A stretch of DNA of 31,824 bases from Coemansia sp. RSA 1804 (GCA_027578815.1 JANBTH010000135.1:1-31824); one strand, 5' to 3'. Shown: positions 1 to 12,000, numbered from the stretch's first letter. Numbers and translations: made by a program. Notes: generated by a model from the letters alone, not told the origin.

Positions 1-920
1 CCCAGGTCCCGCACATACAGCAGCGCATCAAACGATGACTGGGCGCCAAACAACGCCATAAGCAGACTGTCGATGTAGCACGATGTGCCACCAGAGTTTA
101 CGGCCCCGCACATCTGGATCCGTGGGTCGATGTTATAGAGAACTCCGTCGTGTGTGCACAGAACGATATGGAGCTGGCGGAGCGCTGCATCGACATTCCA
201 CTGAGCAAGCGACAGAAACCCAGCTGCTTCCATCCGAGTAATATTCAGCGACGTACCTAGATCCCGCGTCATCTGTACTGTTTGGTCATGCACCGCGTCT
301 ATCTGGCGCTTACGCTCGCGCGCGCTTTGTCCGGACGCTGGGTCGTCGCTTTGTGGATACTCGGCACGCTCCGTCGCGTCGCTCAGCCCATGGCGGCGGC
401 GAAGCATTAGTCTGCTGTGCTCACCGCCCTCACAATCGTCGTCGTCATCGTCACTGCTGCTTCCGACGCCCATCTTGCCGAGATTTCGTCTGGAGCCACC
501 AAGCCTTCTTTTCCTGCCCGACCACGTCAGCGCCCACGATGCAGAAGACCTGTCTTTATTGTGCTTAGACCCGTTTATCTCAGTGCTATCTGTACCGGCA
601 ATGCCGGCGGCAGATGATGGCTGGGCAGCTACCAACAGATCGGCTAGACTGCGCACCATCGCCGCCTCCTTTTTCTTCTTGCTCCTGCGCGACCATACAC
701 TGCGCTGGCGTTCCACATCGGCGTGAAGATGGATGGGACTCAGCAACCCACTGGCACTGCTGCTTTCTCCCGGCACTTCCTGGTCCAAGTTTAGCGATGT
801 GCGAGGCGACGATGACGTCGACAGCGCCTGCCACTCGCCCTTCAGCGACCTCTTGATGGTGCTGGTTACTGCACGGCGTCTGCTCTGCTTGTTCGTGGCA
901 TCCTTTTGTTCAGCGCTCAT
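1..920 (-). CDS. USP/CYLD-type ubiquitin hydrolase, N-terminal part only
   Basis: The minus strand is open from an ATG at 918-920 to the left edge, giving 306 residues; the C-terminal part lies outside the window. Seen: a Ser- and Arg-rich, presumably disordered N-terminus with basic clusters (about 80-84 and 136-146) and an acidic run (about 157-164). A short helical stretch around 220-252, containing WNVDAAL, resembles a UBA-type ubiquitin-binding segment. From about 270 comes the sequence GAVNSGGTSCYIDSLLMALF, which fits the Cys box of USP-family deubiquitinases: Cys281 would be the nucleophile and Asn275 the oxyanion residue. The CYIDSLL form is closer to CYLD-like members than to the usual CYMNS. 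The His and Asp of the triad would be off the edge. The role, removing ubiquitin from proteins, is known for the family; the target is unknown. No intron is needed in the visible part. Confidence 0.72.
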   Translation of the reverse strand, partial: MSAEQKDATNKQSRRRAVTSTIKRSLKGEWQALSTSSSPRTSLNLDQEVPGESSSASGLLSPIHLHADVERQRSVWSRRSKKKKEAAMVRSLADLLVAAQPSSAAGIAGTDSTEINGSKHNKDRSSASWALTWSGRKRRLGGSRRNLGKMGVGSSSDDDDDDCEGGEHSRLMLRRRHGLSDATERAEYPQSDDPASGQSARERKRQIDAVHDQTVQMTRDLGTSLNITRMEAAGFLSLAQWNVDAALRQLHIVLCTHDGVLYNIDPRIQMCGAVNSGGTSCYIDSLLMALFGAQSSFDALLYVRDL

Positions 921-1939
921 TTATAAAGATAAGATAAAATAAAAGTACAGTTTGGTTAAAGATATTATACAAGACAAAAAGAGAGATAGGTTATGATAAA
1001 AAAGGAAAGAAAGGAAACTGATGAAATAAAAAGAAGCGGAAAGTGAAGAACTCCCTGGACCTTTCTGGCGGTTATAAAGAAGGTAAAAAGCCTCCGCCTT
1101 TCTTTTTAAATAAAAATCCTTCAAAGTTTATTTCATGCGCGTTCATTCATTCCGTTGCACAAGCTCTGGATGTTGAATGCCAACGATGCCAAAAGAGAAA
1201 GGGGAATAAAATGAAAGAGGGGCATGTGTTACGGGTGGTTTTATTTATTGAAGGAATGACAAAGCTAGTCGATGAGCTCTGCTGTTATGCAAGTCATGAG
1301 CCAAAACCACAAACAACGCAGCATGACGAGATCTTGTCTTCAGCTTCGGCAAAATGGGTATGCAATGACAGCACACGAGACACGATGTGCTGACGGCTCG
1401 TTTCCCTGGGGGAATGATTTGGTTACTTTATTTCTTCCAACGAGCCCACCGCTTCCAGCCACAGGCGTAGCTTCCACGTCACAAGAGCCCTGTGCGGAAA
1501 AGGGGGAGGCGCGGTGGTTACCTTTCTAGGTGCAATAGTAACCAGTTACTGCATGCGGCATACAGCAGTGCGTGTGGATAAATGTTCGGCAGCTCCGTCG
1601 CATTTTGATTTCCAAACGAAATAAAAAATCTCTTGTTCAAATCGCAACAACAGCAGCAGCTCCAATTTTGCTGTTTGTTGTCTTTTTCTTTGATTGTTAT
1701 TTTTTTTGGGGGAAGGCATGCAAATCCTTTTTTCCACGGCTTCTTTGGCCTTTGTTTGCTTCTGAGACCTTTTTTTTTTCATCCTGCATTTTCCCCCTGT
1801 TGCATGCGTCTGCTTTTTCTTTTTTTTTTTTTCCTTCGTTAAGCATTGCACTATAATACATCTTCAGTTTCAACCACCTAAAAGGACATTTTTCTGTCCA
1901 CAACAAAGAAAAAGTTCCTCACTTCTCCTGCCAGCAGCC
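921..1939. other. divergent intergenic region, about 1 kb
   Basis: This lies between the deubiquitinase (minus) and the kinesin (plus) and should carry both promoters. The left part is A-rich on the plus strand. The right part, about 1620-1860, has long T and CT tracts, common in fungal promoters and 5' leaders. No coding signal was found; the open frames here are short and low in complexity. Confidence 0.6.
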
Positions 1940-4000
1940 ATGGACAACATCCAGGTCTTTATGCGCATCCGCCCGCTCTCGGAGGACGAGTACCGGCGGG
2001 ACCGCACAACACAGTCGGCCGTACGCATTCTATCAGAGGACACAGTGTCGATTCCGTCGCAACGCACAGAAACGTTCACATTCGACTATGTCGGCGACCA
2101 GGACTGCATGCAGGAGCAGGTGTTTGACGCGGTTGGTAAGCGGGCAGTCGACCAGTGCATGAAGGGCTACAACGGGACGATATTTGCGTACGGACAGACC
2201 GGAAGCGGCAAGACGTTTACGATGCAGGGAGCGCGCGATGAATTCACGGGACCCGACGACGAGCTCCGTGGACTGATTCCGCGCTGCTTTGAGTATCTGT
2301 TTGCACGTATCGCCGAGGAGGAGGCCAGATCCGGTGGTCGTGTTAAGTACCTCTGTCGGGCATCGTATGTTGAGATCTACAACGAAACCATCTACGATCT
2401 GCTTGACCCGCTCATCCGCATGTGCGCGTTGCGTGAGGATATCAAGCGCGGGGTGTTCATTGACAACGTTACCGAGGAGACCGTACAGGACCCGAGCGAG
2501 GCGTACGATGTGTTTCTCCGTGGCACGACCAGTCGCCATGTCAGCGCAACGTCGATGAACAGAGAGAGTAGTCGGTCGCACTCGGTGCTGATGCTGGTGA
2601 TCCAGTCGCTGACGCAGATGGATACCGGTATGACCGAGGTGCGCGAGTCCAAGTTCAGTCTGGTGGATCTAGCAGGATCCGAGCGCCAGAAGCTTGCAAA
2701 CACCAGCGGTCTGCGGCTCAAAGAGGCCGCCAACATCAACAAGAGCCTGTCGACGCTCGGAAACGTCATCAACTCGCTGGTCGACATTGCCAGTGGCAAG
2801 TCGCGCCACGTCAACTACCGCGACAGCAAGCTGACGTTTCTGCTGCGAGACTCGCTTGGCGGCAACTCGGTCACCTCGATCATTGCTAATGTTAGCCCGG
2901 CCATGTGCAACGACATGGAAACCGCCAGCACCCTGCGCTTTGCACAGCGCGCCAAGATGATTCGGAACAACGCGGTGGTCAACCAGGACATGCAGGGCGA
3001 TGTTTCGCAGCTCCAGGCCGAGATCCAGCGGCTCAAGCTGCACATTGCCAATATGCAGGGGTCGCAAGCCACGGGGCCATCCGCCACCTCCGGCTCCATC
3101 ACTGCCGTGTCCTCGATGGCCGGATCGCTCAGCGGCGGTGGCGGTGGCACACATAACCATGACTTTGGACCCGACTCCCACACTCTGCTGTCCGCCGGCA
3201 CATACGATTCCGCCGCAGCCAGCGAGCAGCAGACCACGCAGTTCCTGCTAATCCTCGCCATGCGCAAGCTGCGCGAATCGGAGCGCCAAAAGGCCCGATA
3301 TGCCGAGATCATCTTTGAGCTGAAGGACTCGCTCGATCGCCAGAAGCGTCGCTTGCAGCAGCAAAAGCTGGTTCTCAAGCTTGCTAAATTCGAAAACGAT
3401 ACGCTGCGCCAGGGGATGGATCCGGCATATGCGTCGAGTGCCGAGAACACTACGCTCAGAGAGGAGGTCACCGAGCTCCAGGCTGCTCTTGCTGCCCAGC
3501 CCGACTCCTCTGACATCATTATCGAGAACATGCTTTTGCACGAGGAGCTGGATTCGCTGGCGGACAAGCAACAACAGCAGCAGATGATGGGTGGTGATGC
3601 GGGAACTCCTTCCTCCTCCGCCACCTCGCCGTCTCATCCGGCCCATTCCGACGCCATTGCAGCTCTCGAGAACCTCCTAAGCACAAAGGCCACCTCCATT
3701 GACCTGCAGTCCAGGTTCCCTATAATTCCCGACGACTCCGTGTACTCGGGACTTGAATCTAAGATAAAACAAATGAAGCACGAGATTGCCGATCTGGGTC
3801 TGCAGCGCGATAAGCTGGAGTTCCAGATCGGTAGCATCGACGAGGACTGGAACTGCGTCAACGAAGGTGCGCGCAAACTGGCAACTGCCTCAACAACAGA
3901 ACAGATCAGCGAGATTGTCGAGCTCACGCTGGACGGCATTGTTGGCGACCAGGCACGAGACACATGGAACATTATTTCTTCACTATATCACACGCATTAA
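1940..4000 (+). CDS. kinesin-12-like (KIF15-type) motor protein
   Basis: This is a 686-residue microtubule motor in a single exon. The motor domain occupies about residues 3-350: P-loop GQTGSGKT at 85-92, switch I NRESSRSHS at 207-215, switch II DLAGSE at 243-248. The stretch from about 289 to 310 (YRDSKLTFLLRDSLGGN) and the neck just after the motor (FAQRAKMIRNN, then VVNQD and QLQAEIQRLK) follow the KIF15/kinesin-12 pattern closely. A Gly/Ser-rich linker follows (about 372-430), then predicted coiled coil (about 440-530), a Q-run near 570 and a last helical segment (about 615-650). Animal KIF15 is roughly twice as long, so the stalk here is short. Family role: plus-end-directed motors acting on spindle microtubules; the role in this fungus is inferred. 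The first in-frame ATG fits the motor start. Confidence 0.9.
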   Translation: MDNIQVFMRIRPLSEDEYRRDRTTQSAVRILSEDTVSIPSQRTETFTFDYVGDQDCMQEQVFDAVGKRAVDQCMKGYNGTIFAYGQTGSGKTFTMQGARDEFTGPDDELRGLIPRCFEYLFARIAEEEARSGGRVKYLCRASYVEIYNETIYDLLDPLIRMCALREDIKRGVFIDNVTEETVQDPSEAYDVFLRGTTSRHVSATSMNRESSRSHSVLMLVIQSLTQMDTGMTEVRESKFSLVDLAGSERQKLANTSGLRLKEAANINKSLSTLGNVINSLVDIASGKSRHVNYRDSKLTFLLRDSLGGNSVTSIIANVSPAMCNDMETASTLRFAQRAKMIRNNAVVNQDMQGDVSQLQAEIQRLKLHIANMQGSQATGPSATSGSITAVSSMAGSLSGGGGGTHNHDFGPDSHTLLSAGTYDSAAASEQQTTQFLLILAMRKLRESERQKARYAEIIFELKDSLDRQKRRLQQQKLVLKLAKFENDTLRQGMDPAYASSAENTTLREEVTELQAALAAQPDSSDIIIENMLLHEELDSLADKQQQQQMMGGDAGTPSSSATSPSHPAHSDAIAALENLLSTKATSIDLQSRFPIIPDDSVYSGLESKIKQMKHEIADLGLQRDKLEFQIGSIDEDWNCVNEGARKLATASTTEQISEIVELTLDGIVGDQARDTWNIISSLYHTH

Positions 4001-4383
4001 GTCGTTCTAAGCGCTGCTTGTCCTTGTTCTTCTTTGGGTTATTTTTCTGTATTTTTTTAATCATCAATGGATCTTACGCTTGTAAACCCTGCTTAGCATA
4101 AACAGGAATGTGTGTGTGTGTGTGTTTTCTATTCTTAACCACCTGGTTTGCTTGCTTCTTTATTAAAAAATTTCAGATTGTACCGAAAATCCCCTCGATT
4201 TTTTTTTGCAAAGAAAGGCGCAAGATTTTTGCTTTTTATCCATTCACCCAAAAATTTGGTTCTCCCCAATAAAAGTTGCATATTTCTGGATTTATTTAGT
4301 ATGACAACGTATAGCTAAAGATAAAAAATTTTTCCTTGTGTGTTTAGATTTCTTGGGTTTTATTGTTTTGCGTACCATTAAGG
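4001..4383. other. kinesin 3' region and ABC transporter promoter
   Basis: A 383-bp AT-rich spacer between two plus-strand genes. It holds a (TG)8 microsatellite and an AATAAA at 4268-4273. That hexamer is far from the kinesin stop, so its use as a poly(A) signal is uncertain. No gene seen. Confidence 0.55.
4109..4124. repeat. (TG)8 dinucleotide microsatellite
   Basis: Eight uninterrupted TG units in the 3' flank of the kinesin gene. It is probably length-polymorphic between strains. Confidence 0.9.
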
Positions 4384-7300
4384 ATGGGTACATTGGTCGC
4401 CGGATTGTTTACAGACACGTTGGAGTACCATTGTGACAATGTAAGTCTCTGCCTCTACGTTTTATTGAGGCTATTAGATCACCCTCCTTGTTTAACCAGG
4501 GGGCATACTTCTCCCGATTCATGTTATTCTCCAAAGCACTTTCATAAAACAGGATCTATGAAAACTCTGTTTATGCTTCAAATAGGTATTCTGGGGCGTT
4601 TCGGTATTCTACGCCGTTGCATTCTGCATGCTATTGGCAAAGTACAGGCAGATTAATAATGTCGAGCGCGTTGTTAGCGTTTTTTGCAAGTGGCAAACCA
4701 TCCTGAAAGTATTCGTTGTTCTGTTGACTGTGCTTGCAGCCATGGAAACAGGCCGTTTGTGGATGCTAACATCTGCTGGCTGGCCTTCCATCATAGCAGC
4801 CGTATTCTATTTGGCATCTTCGTTTGCGGCACTTGTATTGCATGTATCCTACGCACTAAGATCAAATGCCGCATTAGACATATTGCTGCTTTACTGGCCA
4901 ACATCCACGGCAGTGTCGCTATTAGCACTGCACTTTAGCTTAAAGGTGTCGTTGGCTGATCGGACGGGTAGAGCACTGTGTGCAGGCGCCGTGTATATTG
5001 TTTTGGGGATGATGGCTTTTATACTTGAGCTAAAGTCAGACTCATTGCAACAATCTATCTTTCTTGCGGATAACGAACGTTCTGATAACTCAACATTAGA
5101 CAGAATTGGCGGCAATATAATCACCAGGCTTGCCTTTACATGGGTCACTCCGGCGGTCACTTTGGGCTACAAAAGCCAAATGTTCAGTGAAGAACAAATG
5201 TTCAACGTGCCAAGAGCTTTGTCTGGCGAGCAAGCAAACGAGGAATTCTTTGAGAATTGGCGTTCTGAGTTGAAATCCCCGTCACCGGTTCTTTTAAAGG
5301 TGTTATATAACGGAATAAGACACGAAATAATCATTTCCGGCTGTCTATTGTTGACTTCAACTAGCTTACAACTGCTGCAGCCGCTGATACTCCAGCAAAT
5401 CATCAAATTCTTTCACGGATATGGTACTGATAGCAGCCTCACATTGGGCGATGGCCTGTTTCTTGCGTTTTCAATGGGGGTGGTTGAAGTCGTGCGCGCA
5501 GTCACTTACCAACGATATTGGCATATTCTCATGAAAACATATCTATGGCTGCTCAAGGTCCTATCTGCACTGGTATACCGCAAAGTCCTGCATTTGTCAA
5601 ACAAATCCAAAACTCAGCACACAACAGGCGAGCTTGTTTCGTACCAGAGCGTGGATATTGACAACCTGACGTTAGCTGTAAACTACGTGCATTGTATTTG
5701 GGATTATCCGCTGAAAATAATTATCATCCTTTTACTGCTTTACTGGAACATCGGGTGGTCCTGCTTTGCTGGAGTAGCGATCGTGGTACTGGGGACGTAT
5801 CTAGGCACCCTGGTACTCAAATATGTCAAAGTACATGTTGCAGAGCTGTTTGAGAATCGCGATGAGCGGATGCGGCTTGTTTTCGAGATGCTGACAAACA
5901 TGAAGAGCATCAAGCTTTATTCGTGGCAAAACTTATTTCTTCGCAAAATCGATTCTCTAAGAAATCGGAAAGAGCTGAGTGCGTTGCAAAAGCTAGCTGC
6001 ATCAAATGGAATGCTGACCTTTGTCTCCTCGCTTACCACTATATCAGTCGGGTTTGCCACATTTTTTGTGTACGAGATATTCGATGGCACTTCACATGGC
6101 CCACTGACATCTCAGCTTATCTTTGCGCTGCTATCGTTGTTTGTTCTTATAAGGGAGCCCATTACGGAGGGAATGACCGTATTCTCAGTCCTCATCAATG
6201 CTCATCGTTCGTACTTGCGGATAAGTAGTCTGGCTTTGTCTGAGGAGGTTGGATCACATAGAGTGGGCTTGGCAAATCATATTTGTGGTTCCTCTGCACT
6301 GAAACGCAAAGAAACATTTGTCAAAGTAAAGAACGGGACGTTTGGGTGGCTATCCTCCGATGAGCCCTCACTGACAGATATCAACATCGAATGCAAGCGC
6401 GACGAGCTGGTTGCCGTCGTCGGTCGCGTAGGGTCTGGAAAGTCATCGCTGGTTTCTGCCGTGCTTGGTGACATGGTCAAAAGCGAGGGTTCGGTGACGG
6501 TGCAGGGTGCTATTGCCTATGTGCCGCAGCAGGCGTGGATTATGAATGCCACGCTGCGTGATAATATCCTGTTTGGCCACAGACTGGATCAGGAGTTTTA
6601 CGACAAGGTCATTGATGCCTGTGCACTGCGTCCCGATCTTGGAATTCTGCCTAGTGGCGATATGACGGAGATTGGCGAAAAGGGAATAAATCTCTCAGGC
6701 GGTCAAAGGGCGCGTGTTTCGCTTGCCAGAGCCGTCTATGCTCGCGCTGATGTGTACATTCTGGACGATCCGCTTGCTGCCGTCGATGCAAATGTTGGGA
6801 AGCATCTGTATTCGCGTGTTATTGGTCCGAATGGACTGCTTAAATCCCGTGCGCGTATCCTAGTCACCAACGCTGTGCAGTATCTCAACACTGCTAACAG
6901 CATCTACATGCTGGAAAATGGAAGGATTGTTGACTATGGAACTGTTGCCAAAGTAATAGAAAGAAAAAGCAGAATGTTTGGGCTTTTCACACATATTCTG
7001 GACAGGCATGGCTGTCTGCTCATAGAAAGATGCTCTACATCATTTGACCAAGATCCGGAGCCAGTATATCCTAAGACAGCTGCCGACAAAATGGGTCATA
7101 TATCCACTAAGGTGGCCAGTGCACGTAGCGACTCAAAAGCAGCAGCAACAACATTCAATGCCACTTTGCCATTTAAAATTGTCAAGGACGAAGAAAAAAT
7201 ATTAGGCTCAATTGGCTGGAATACAATTCGGTTTTACATAGGTGCTTGCAAACGGAAAAGCATCGGAATCCTTCTGGTTGCCATTTCCTTATCTCTTACT

Positions 7301-8956
7301 CTCAATGCCGTCACTGGGGTTTGGATTGCGCATTGGGCGGATTCAAATGACATGAGAAAGTCAGACAAACATGGTGGCACGACAAGTCATCTTCTGGTTT
7401 ATGGTATGCTGGGACTGGCAAGCTCCGTTGTGGTAGCTGCGGGATTTGTCATTTTGCGGGTAAAATGTACTATTGTTGCTTCAACAATTATCCACAAACA
7501 GATCCTACGTAGCATAGTAGAATCCCCCATGTCGTTTTTTGATTCTACACCACTTGGCCGTATTCTTGGGCTTTTCAGTGGTGACCAGGCCCAAATAGAC
7601 GATAATGTATCTGTCTTTCTAGGCAAAAGTATAGAAGCGCTAACACAAATTGCCATTACCTTGGCGTTAATAATACTGCCAGCGCCAGCGTCGCTTGTGT
7701 TTCTTTTACCATTGGCGATTGCGTTTAGCAGACTTTACGCATATTTTATTCCGACCACCAGAGATGCACGCCGAATAATCAGTAGAAAAAGAAATATTGC
7801 TATCAGCACCACCGAGGAGGCGCTCTGTGGTGCCGAGTCCATTAGGGCATATGGTCAGGGACGCCGGTTTGAAAAGCTCTATTCAGGGCAGATAGAGGAG
7901 TATATGATGGCATCGTGGACTTATTTCTGTACAAACAGATGGTTGGCAATTCGTCTTGATATGATCAGTGCCTGTACAATGTTTTGCACTGCTACTCTGT
8001 TGGTTGTGCTGCAGAGCATTGTCGGTGGAATTAGTGGTAGTCAAGTTGGGTTGGCTCTTACATACGCGCTGTCCATTGTAGGGGTGCTTAATGTGGGCAT
8101 TCGCAATATGTCATTTCTTGAGCTGGCGTTTATATCTGTTGAACGAGCAAGACAATATTCGGTTTTATTGCCAGAGGCCAATCAGGTTATTGAAGACAAC
8201 AGACCCAAGGATTCGTGGCCTGAGCAGGGAGTGGTTGAGTTCAAGAACTACTCTACTCGCTATCGCGAAGGCTTGGACCTGGCGCTAGAGAACATATCGT
8301 TCCGTGTGATGCCCAGACAGAAGGTCGGTATTGTTGGACGCACGGGCTCTGGTAAAACATCGTTGACATTGGCACTGTTCCGGATCATCGAAGCAGCTGA
8401 AGGCAAGATCCTCATTGATGGCGAAGATATCTTCAAGTACGGACTGTTTGACGTGCGTAGTAAGCTGTCGATTATCCCGCAGGACCCAGTGGTGTTTGCC
8501 GGCACGGTGCGCGAGAATCTAGATCCATTCGGCAGCTACCCGGACCAGGAGATCTGGAACGCACTGCAGCATGCGCATCTGGCAGAGTACATCCGCACGA
8601 AAGAAGAAGGGCTTGAATTCGAGGTGATGCAGAACGGAAGCAACTTTAGCGTTGGACAGCGGCAGCTGATCTGCCTTGCGCGTGCCCTGCTCAAGCGTGC
8701 CAAGGTTCTTGTTCTGGACGAAGCAACAGCTGCCATTGACAACTCCACCGACGCAATCATCCAAGAGTCGATCCGGAAGGAGTTCAAGGACTGCACGGTG
8801 CTGACGATTGCCCATCGTCTCAACACCATCACCGACAGCGACATGATCCTGGCGCTTGACAAGGGCAAGATCGCTGAATACGACACGCCACAGAATCTGC
8901 TGAGCAAAGAGAACGGGCTGTTTAAGGAGCTCTGGATTGCAGCCAAAGAGAGCTAA
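4384..8956 (+). CDS. ABCC/MRP-type full ABC transporter (two exons)
   Basis: Exon 1 is 4384-4440 (19 residues from ATG) and exon 2 is 4586-8956, giving 1475 residues, the usual size of fungal vacuolar ABCC pumps such as Ycf1. Order: a hydrophobic N-terminal TM region like ABCC TMD0/L0 (to about 190), TMD1 (about 245-560), NBD1 (about 600-810), TMD2 (about 905-1200), NBD2 (about 1235-1470). NBD1 has Walker A GRVGSGKSS from 632, signature LSGGQ at 722-726 and Walker B ending in ILDDP, with Asp where the catalytic Glu normally sits. NBD2 has Walker A GRTGSGKTS from about 1270, signature SVGQ at 1374-1377 and LDEAT with the catalytic Glu. One degenerate and one competent site is standard for ABCC. 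The family exports glutathione conjugates and organic anions by ATP hydrolysis; the substrate here is unknown. The first ATG of exon 2 (4628) would lose conserved-looking hydrophobic residues, so the spliced start is preferred. Confidence 0.9.
4441..4585 (+). other. intron in the ABCC transporter gene
   Basis: The donor GTAAGT follows codon 19. The acceptor is AAATAG, after which the frame continues as VFWGVSVFYAVAFC straight into the long open frame. The intron is 145 bp and phase 0. No close match to a canonical branch site is obvious near the acceptor; TTTAAC lies about 90 nt upstream of it. Confidence 0.72.
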
Positions 8957-9029
8957 GCTGATTAAACGAGTATTTTTTCTTTACGTCTTGAGGGTTCAAA
9001 GTTAACAAAAGAAAAAACATGTGGTATAT

Positions 9030-12000
9030 CTACTGACTGAGCGACGCTATTATCTCGCGAAGAGCCGGATCATCAACGAACTTGTCGATGGACACATCAT
9101 CGCCAAGCCCCTTTCGGCGACGAGTCTTGAGCATAAAGTCTCTGGCAAGCTGCTGGCCGGACGACGGTTCAAGCGGACGAAGCACAGTGTCCTTATCCAG
9201 CGGATCGCCAGGAACGATCTGCCAGTGATCGAAATACTGCTGACAGAAGGCCTGTCCGTGCGTATACGACCGCAGATCAGTTTCGAAGCCGCACGAGTCG
9301 ATTGTCGGAATAAGCGCCTTGATTGTGTACATCGGCGACCCTGGCTTGGGCGTATCGTGCGTGACGTGGCCCCGTCGACGACCTAGAACCGTGTACACTG
9401 CGGAAACGCAGTCAGCAGGCGCCTGAATCTCCACGTAGTTGACAGGCTCCATCAGTCGGGGCTCTGCGGTCAGGAAGCTCGAGTAGCACACGCGGCGAGC
9501 TGCAGGGATAATCTGGCCACCGCCTCTGTGTATGGCAGCCTCGGCCAGGTCTGCGTTGAGAATACGGAACCGCGTGTTGCGCATAGGCTCGTCGCACAGC
9601 GGGCCCTCACGGGTCGCCCACTGGAACCCTTGCTTGATGGCATCGCGAACGCTGCGCAGTCGTGTCTTGTCTGTTTCGCTGGGAATCGTGTCGTCCGAAA
9701 GCATGTTGGGCCCGTTGTCGCCAGGACCAAACGCCCAGATCGATCTGCCTGCAAGAATGTCCCAGTTGTAGTTGGACTCGAAAAACTGGCCAACCTTGCG
9801 CGTGGGCCAATTAAGCGACACCTCTCCAGATTCTATGTCTTCTGCAATGCCTTGGTCCAATGGCTCCGATATTATAGTCAATCTGTTTTTGCCATTCGGC
9901 GAGTCCCCGTATACCTTGAGCGCAGAGGTCTCTGATACGGTTTCGCGGAACGCCACCACGGGATCAGCCACCTTGATCTCGATCTCTGAATACATGCAGC
10001 GCAGATCGTGCATGATGCAGTCTAGATAGAGCTCGCCTGTACCCAGAAGCATATGCTCTCCGCTCTCCTCAACACGCGTCTGAGCAAGAGGATAGGTCTT
10101 TCCAATCTTGCGCAAGCCGCTTAGCATCTTGGGGAGCTCGATGGGCACGACTGGCTCAACAGCAATCTTCATCACCGAGGAGGTTGGGAAATGGAGCGGC
10201 CGCACAACAGCAAGATCATCCTCGGGGGTCCGTGTGTCAACAATAGTTGCAGTCTTGCCTATCGAACTGTCAACCCCTCCCATGAGCACCCAGCTCCCAG
10301 CACTCAGTCCGGAGACAGGAACTTTGTACCGTGAGCAGTGGATCCACGTGTCGGAAACAGTCGCAAGCGCCATGTCCTCGTCATCGCCAGGCATAAACCC
10401 CTCGCCAAGCACACGCACGCTTTGGCCCGAGTTAAGCGTGCCGCTGAAGATCCGACCCAGTACGTAGAACGCCGAGGCGTCTGACGATGGATACTGCTTG
10501 ACAGCCGAGATCACAAGAGGCCCATCTGCGTCGCAACTGCGCATTGCCAACGCAGTCGCACTATCCATGCTGCCCGTGTACAGACGCTCAGTCTTCTGTA
10601 TCGCGTTATCCAGCGGTGACTTTACATGCCCTACACACATGCCCACGAAGCCTGTGGGCGGCCCAAAGAACTGGCACAGTGTCTTTCTGAGCAGGCTGCG
10701 CACATCCAGCGCATAATCGGCCTTGCGTAGGTTGATTCCAAGTGATTCGAGCACTGGTCGCAACTCGGGCTCATCCTCACCAGCCACATGTGCAAATATC
10801 TTGTATAGCGGCTCCAAAACAAAGTGCACGAACGATCGTTTGGCCTCCTTGACATCCTGTGCCCTTTTACGCAGAAACGTCCGACGTGCCGGATGGTAGT
10901 ATATGTCGCCCCAGAGCCGCTTTGCAAGATCTCTGGGCTGTACCGGCATACCCCATTGCTCAACATACTTGCATGCAAACGACTCGAGCGAAAAGCACCA
11001 ACCGAATGACGCTGACGCAAAGCACACGTTCCCTAGCTCTGGAGACACGCGCATCGACGGGTCGGCCGCTGGACACGCTGCAATCGCATTGTTCACCTCC
11101 TCGATCGTTAGCTTGAGCTTGTAGTAGGCGTCGGCGGGAGGCAGTTTCAGCTCCATGATCAGACGATCAACCTTGCTAACAACCAATGTAATTGCAAGGC
11201 CCTCGCGCACAGCAGCGCTGATGGTGCGCTCGGTGGTTGCCATCACCCCCTCAACTGCGTCAACTACCAGTACAAGCCCATCGGCCAGCCGCATCGACGC
11301 AATGGCTTCGTCAATAAAGTTTGCATGTCCTGGCGCATCCATTATATTCAGAACGTAGCTCTTGCCCTTCACGTCCTGTGCAACCATCGATATTGGCATT
11401 GCCTTGAGTCCGATCCCGCGCAGCCGCTCCAGCTGATGCACATCTGTGTATCCAAACGCCTTATCGTTCGGTTTGGGCATTTTTGTCGTTGGTGTTGCAA
11501 TTGGTGCCATCTTGTCCCATTCAGGCCACGTGTGCGTTGATGCAACAAGCAGATCAACAAGCGTTGTCTTTCCGTGGTGCAAATGTCCTGCAAACACCAG
11601 GTTGCGCGTCATTGCTGGGTATCCAAGAAGATCCACCATGAATTCCTTCGAATACGACGTCTCGGGCATCTCGTCCTCCTCGCTTACCTGGAACTTGCGT
11701 ACCTTGACGGGTGCGATAATAGGCTCTGACAGCGGTTGCGTGTCCTCCTCTTGCACCAGGGCCTCCACCCCAGGCCCAAACACCTCCTCCGCGTCTGGAT
11801 AGTACTTTTTGTCCTCATGCAATATAATCTGGCTCTGTTGCTGTAAAGCGTCCACGCGTCGCACCATGGCCATCGGCGGTTGTCGTGCTTCATATTCGTC
11901 GCTGCTAGCCCCTTCCTCATCATCCTCTTCTACATCCATTGTCGTTTCCGTTTCGCGTTGTCCCTCGTTATATTGAAACCCAGAGATCTCTCTTTCTTCT

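Noticed and set aside
1546..1856. Open frames on both strands in the T-rich region before the kinesin gene
   Set aside because: They consist mostly of Lys or Phe runs from homopolymer tracts and show no coding character.
2815..3624. A 269-codon open frame antisense to the kinesin gene
   Set aside because: It is the mirror of a strongly supported gene, is Ser/Arg-rich as expected from reverse-reading GC-rich codons, and has no family features.
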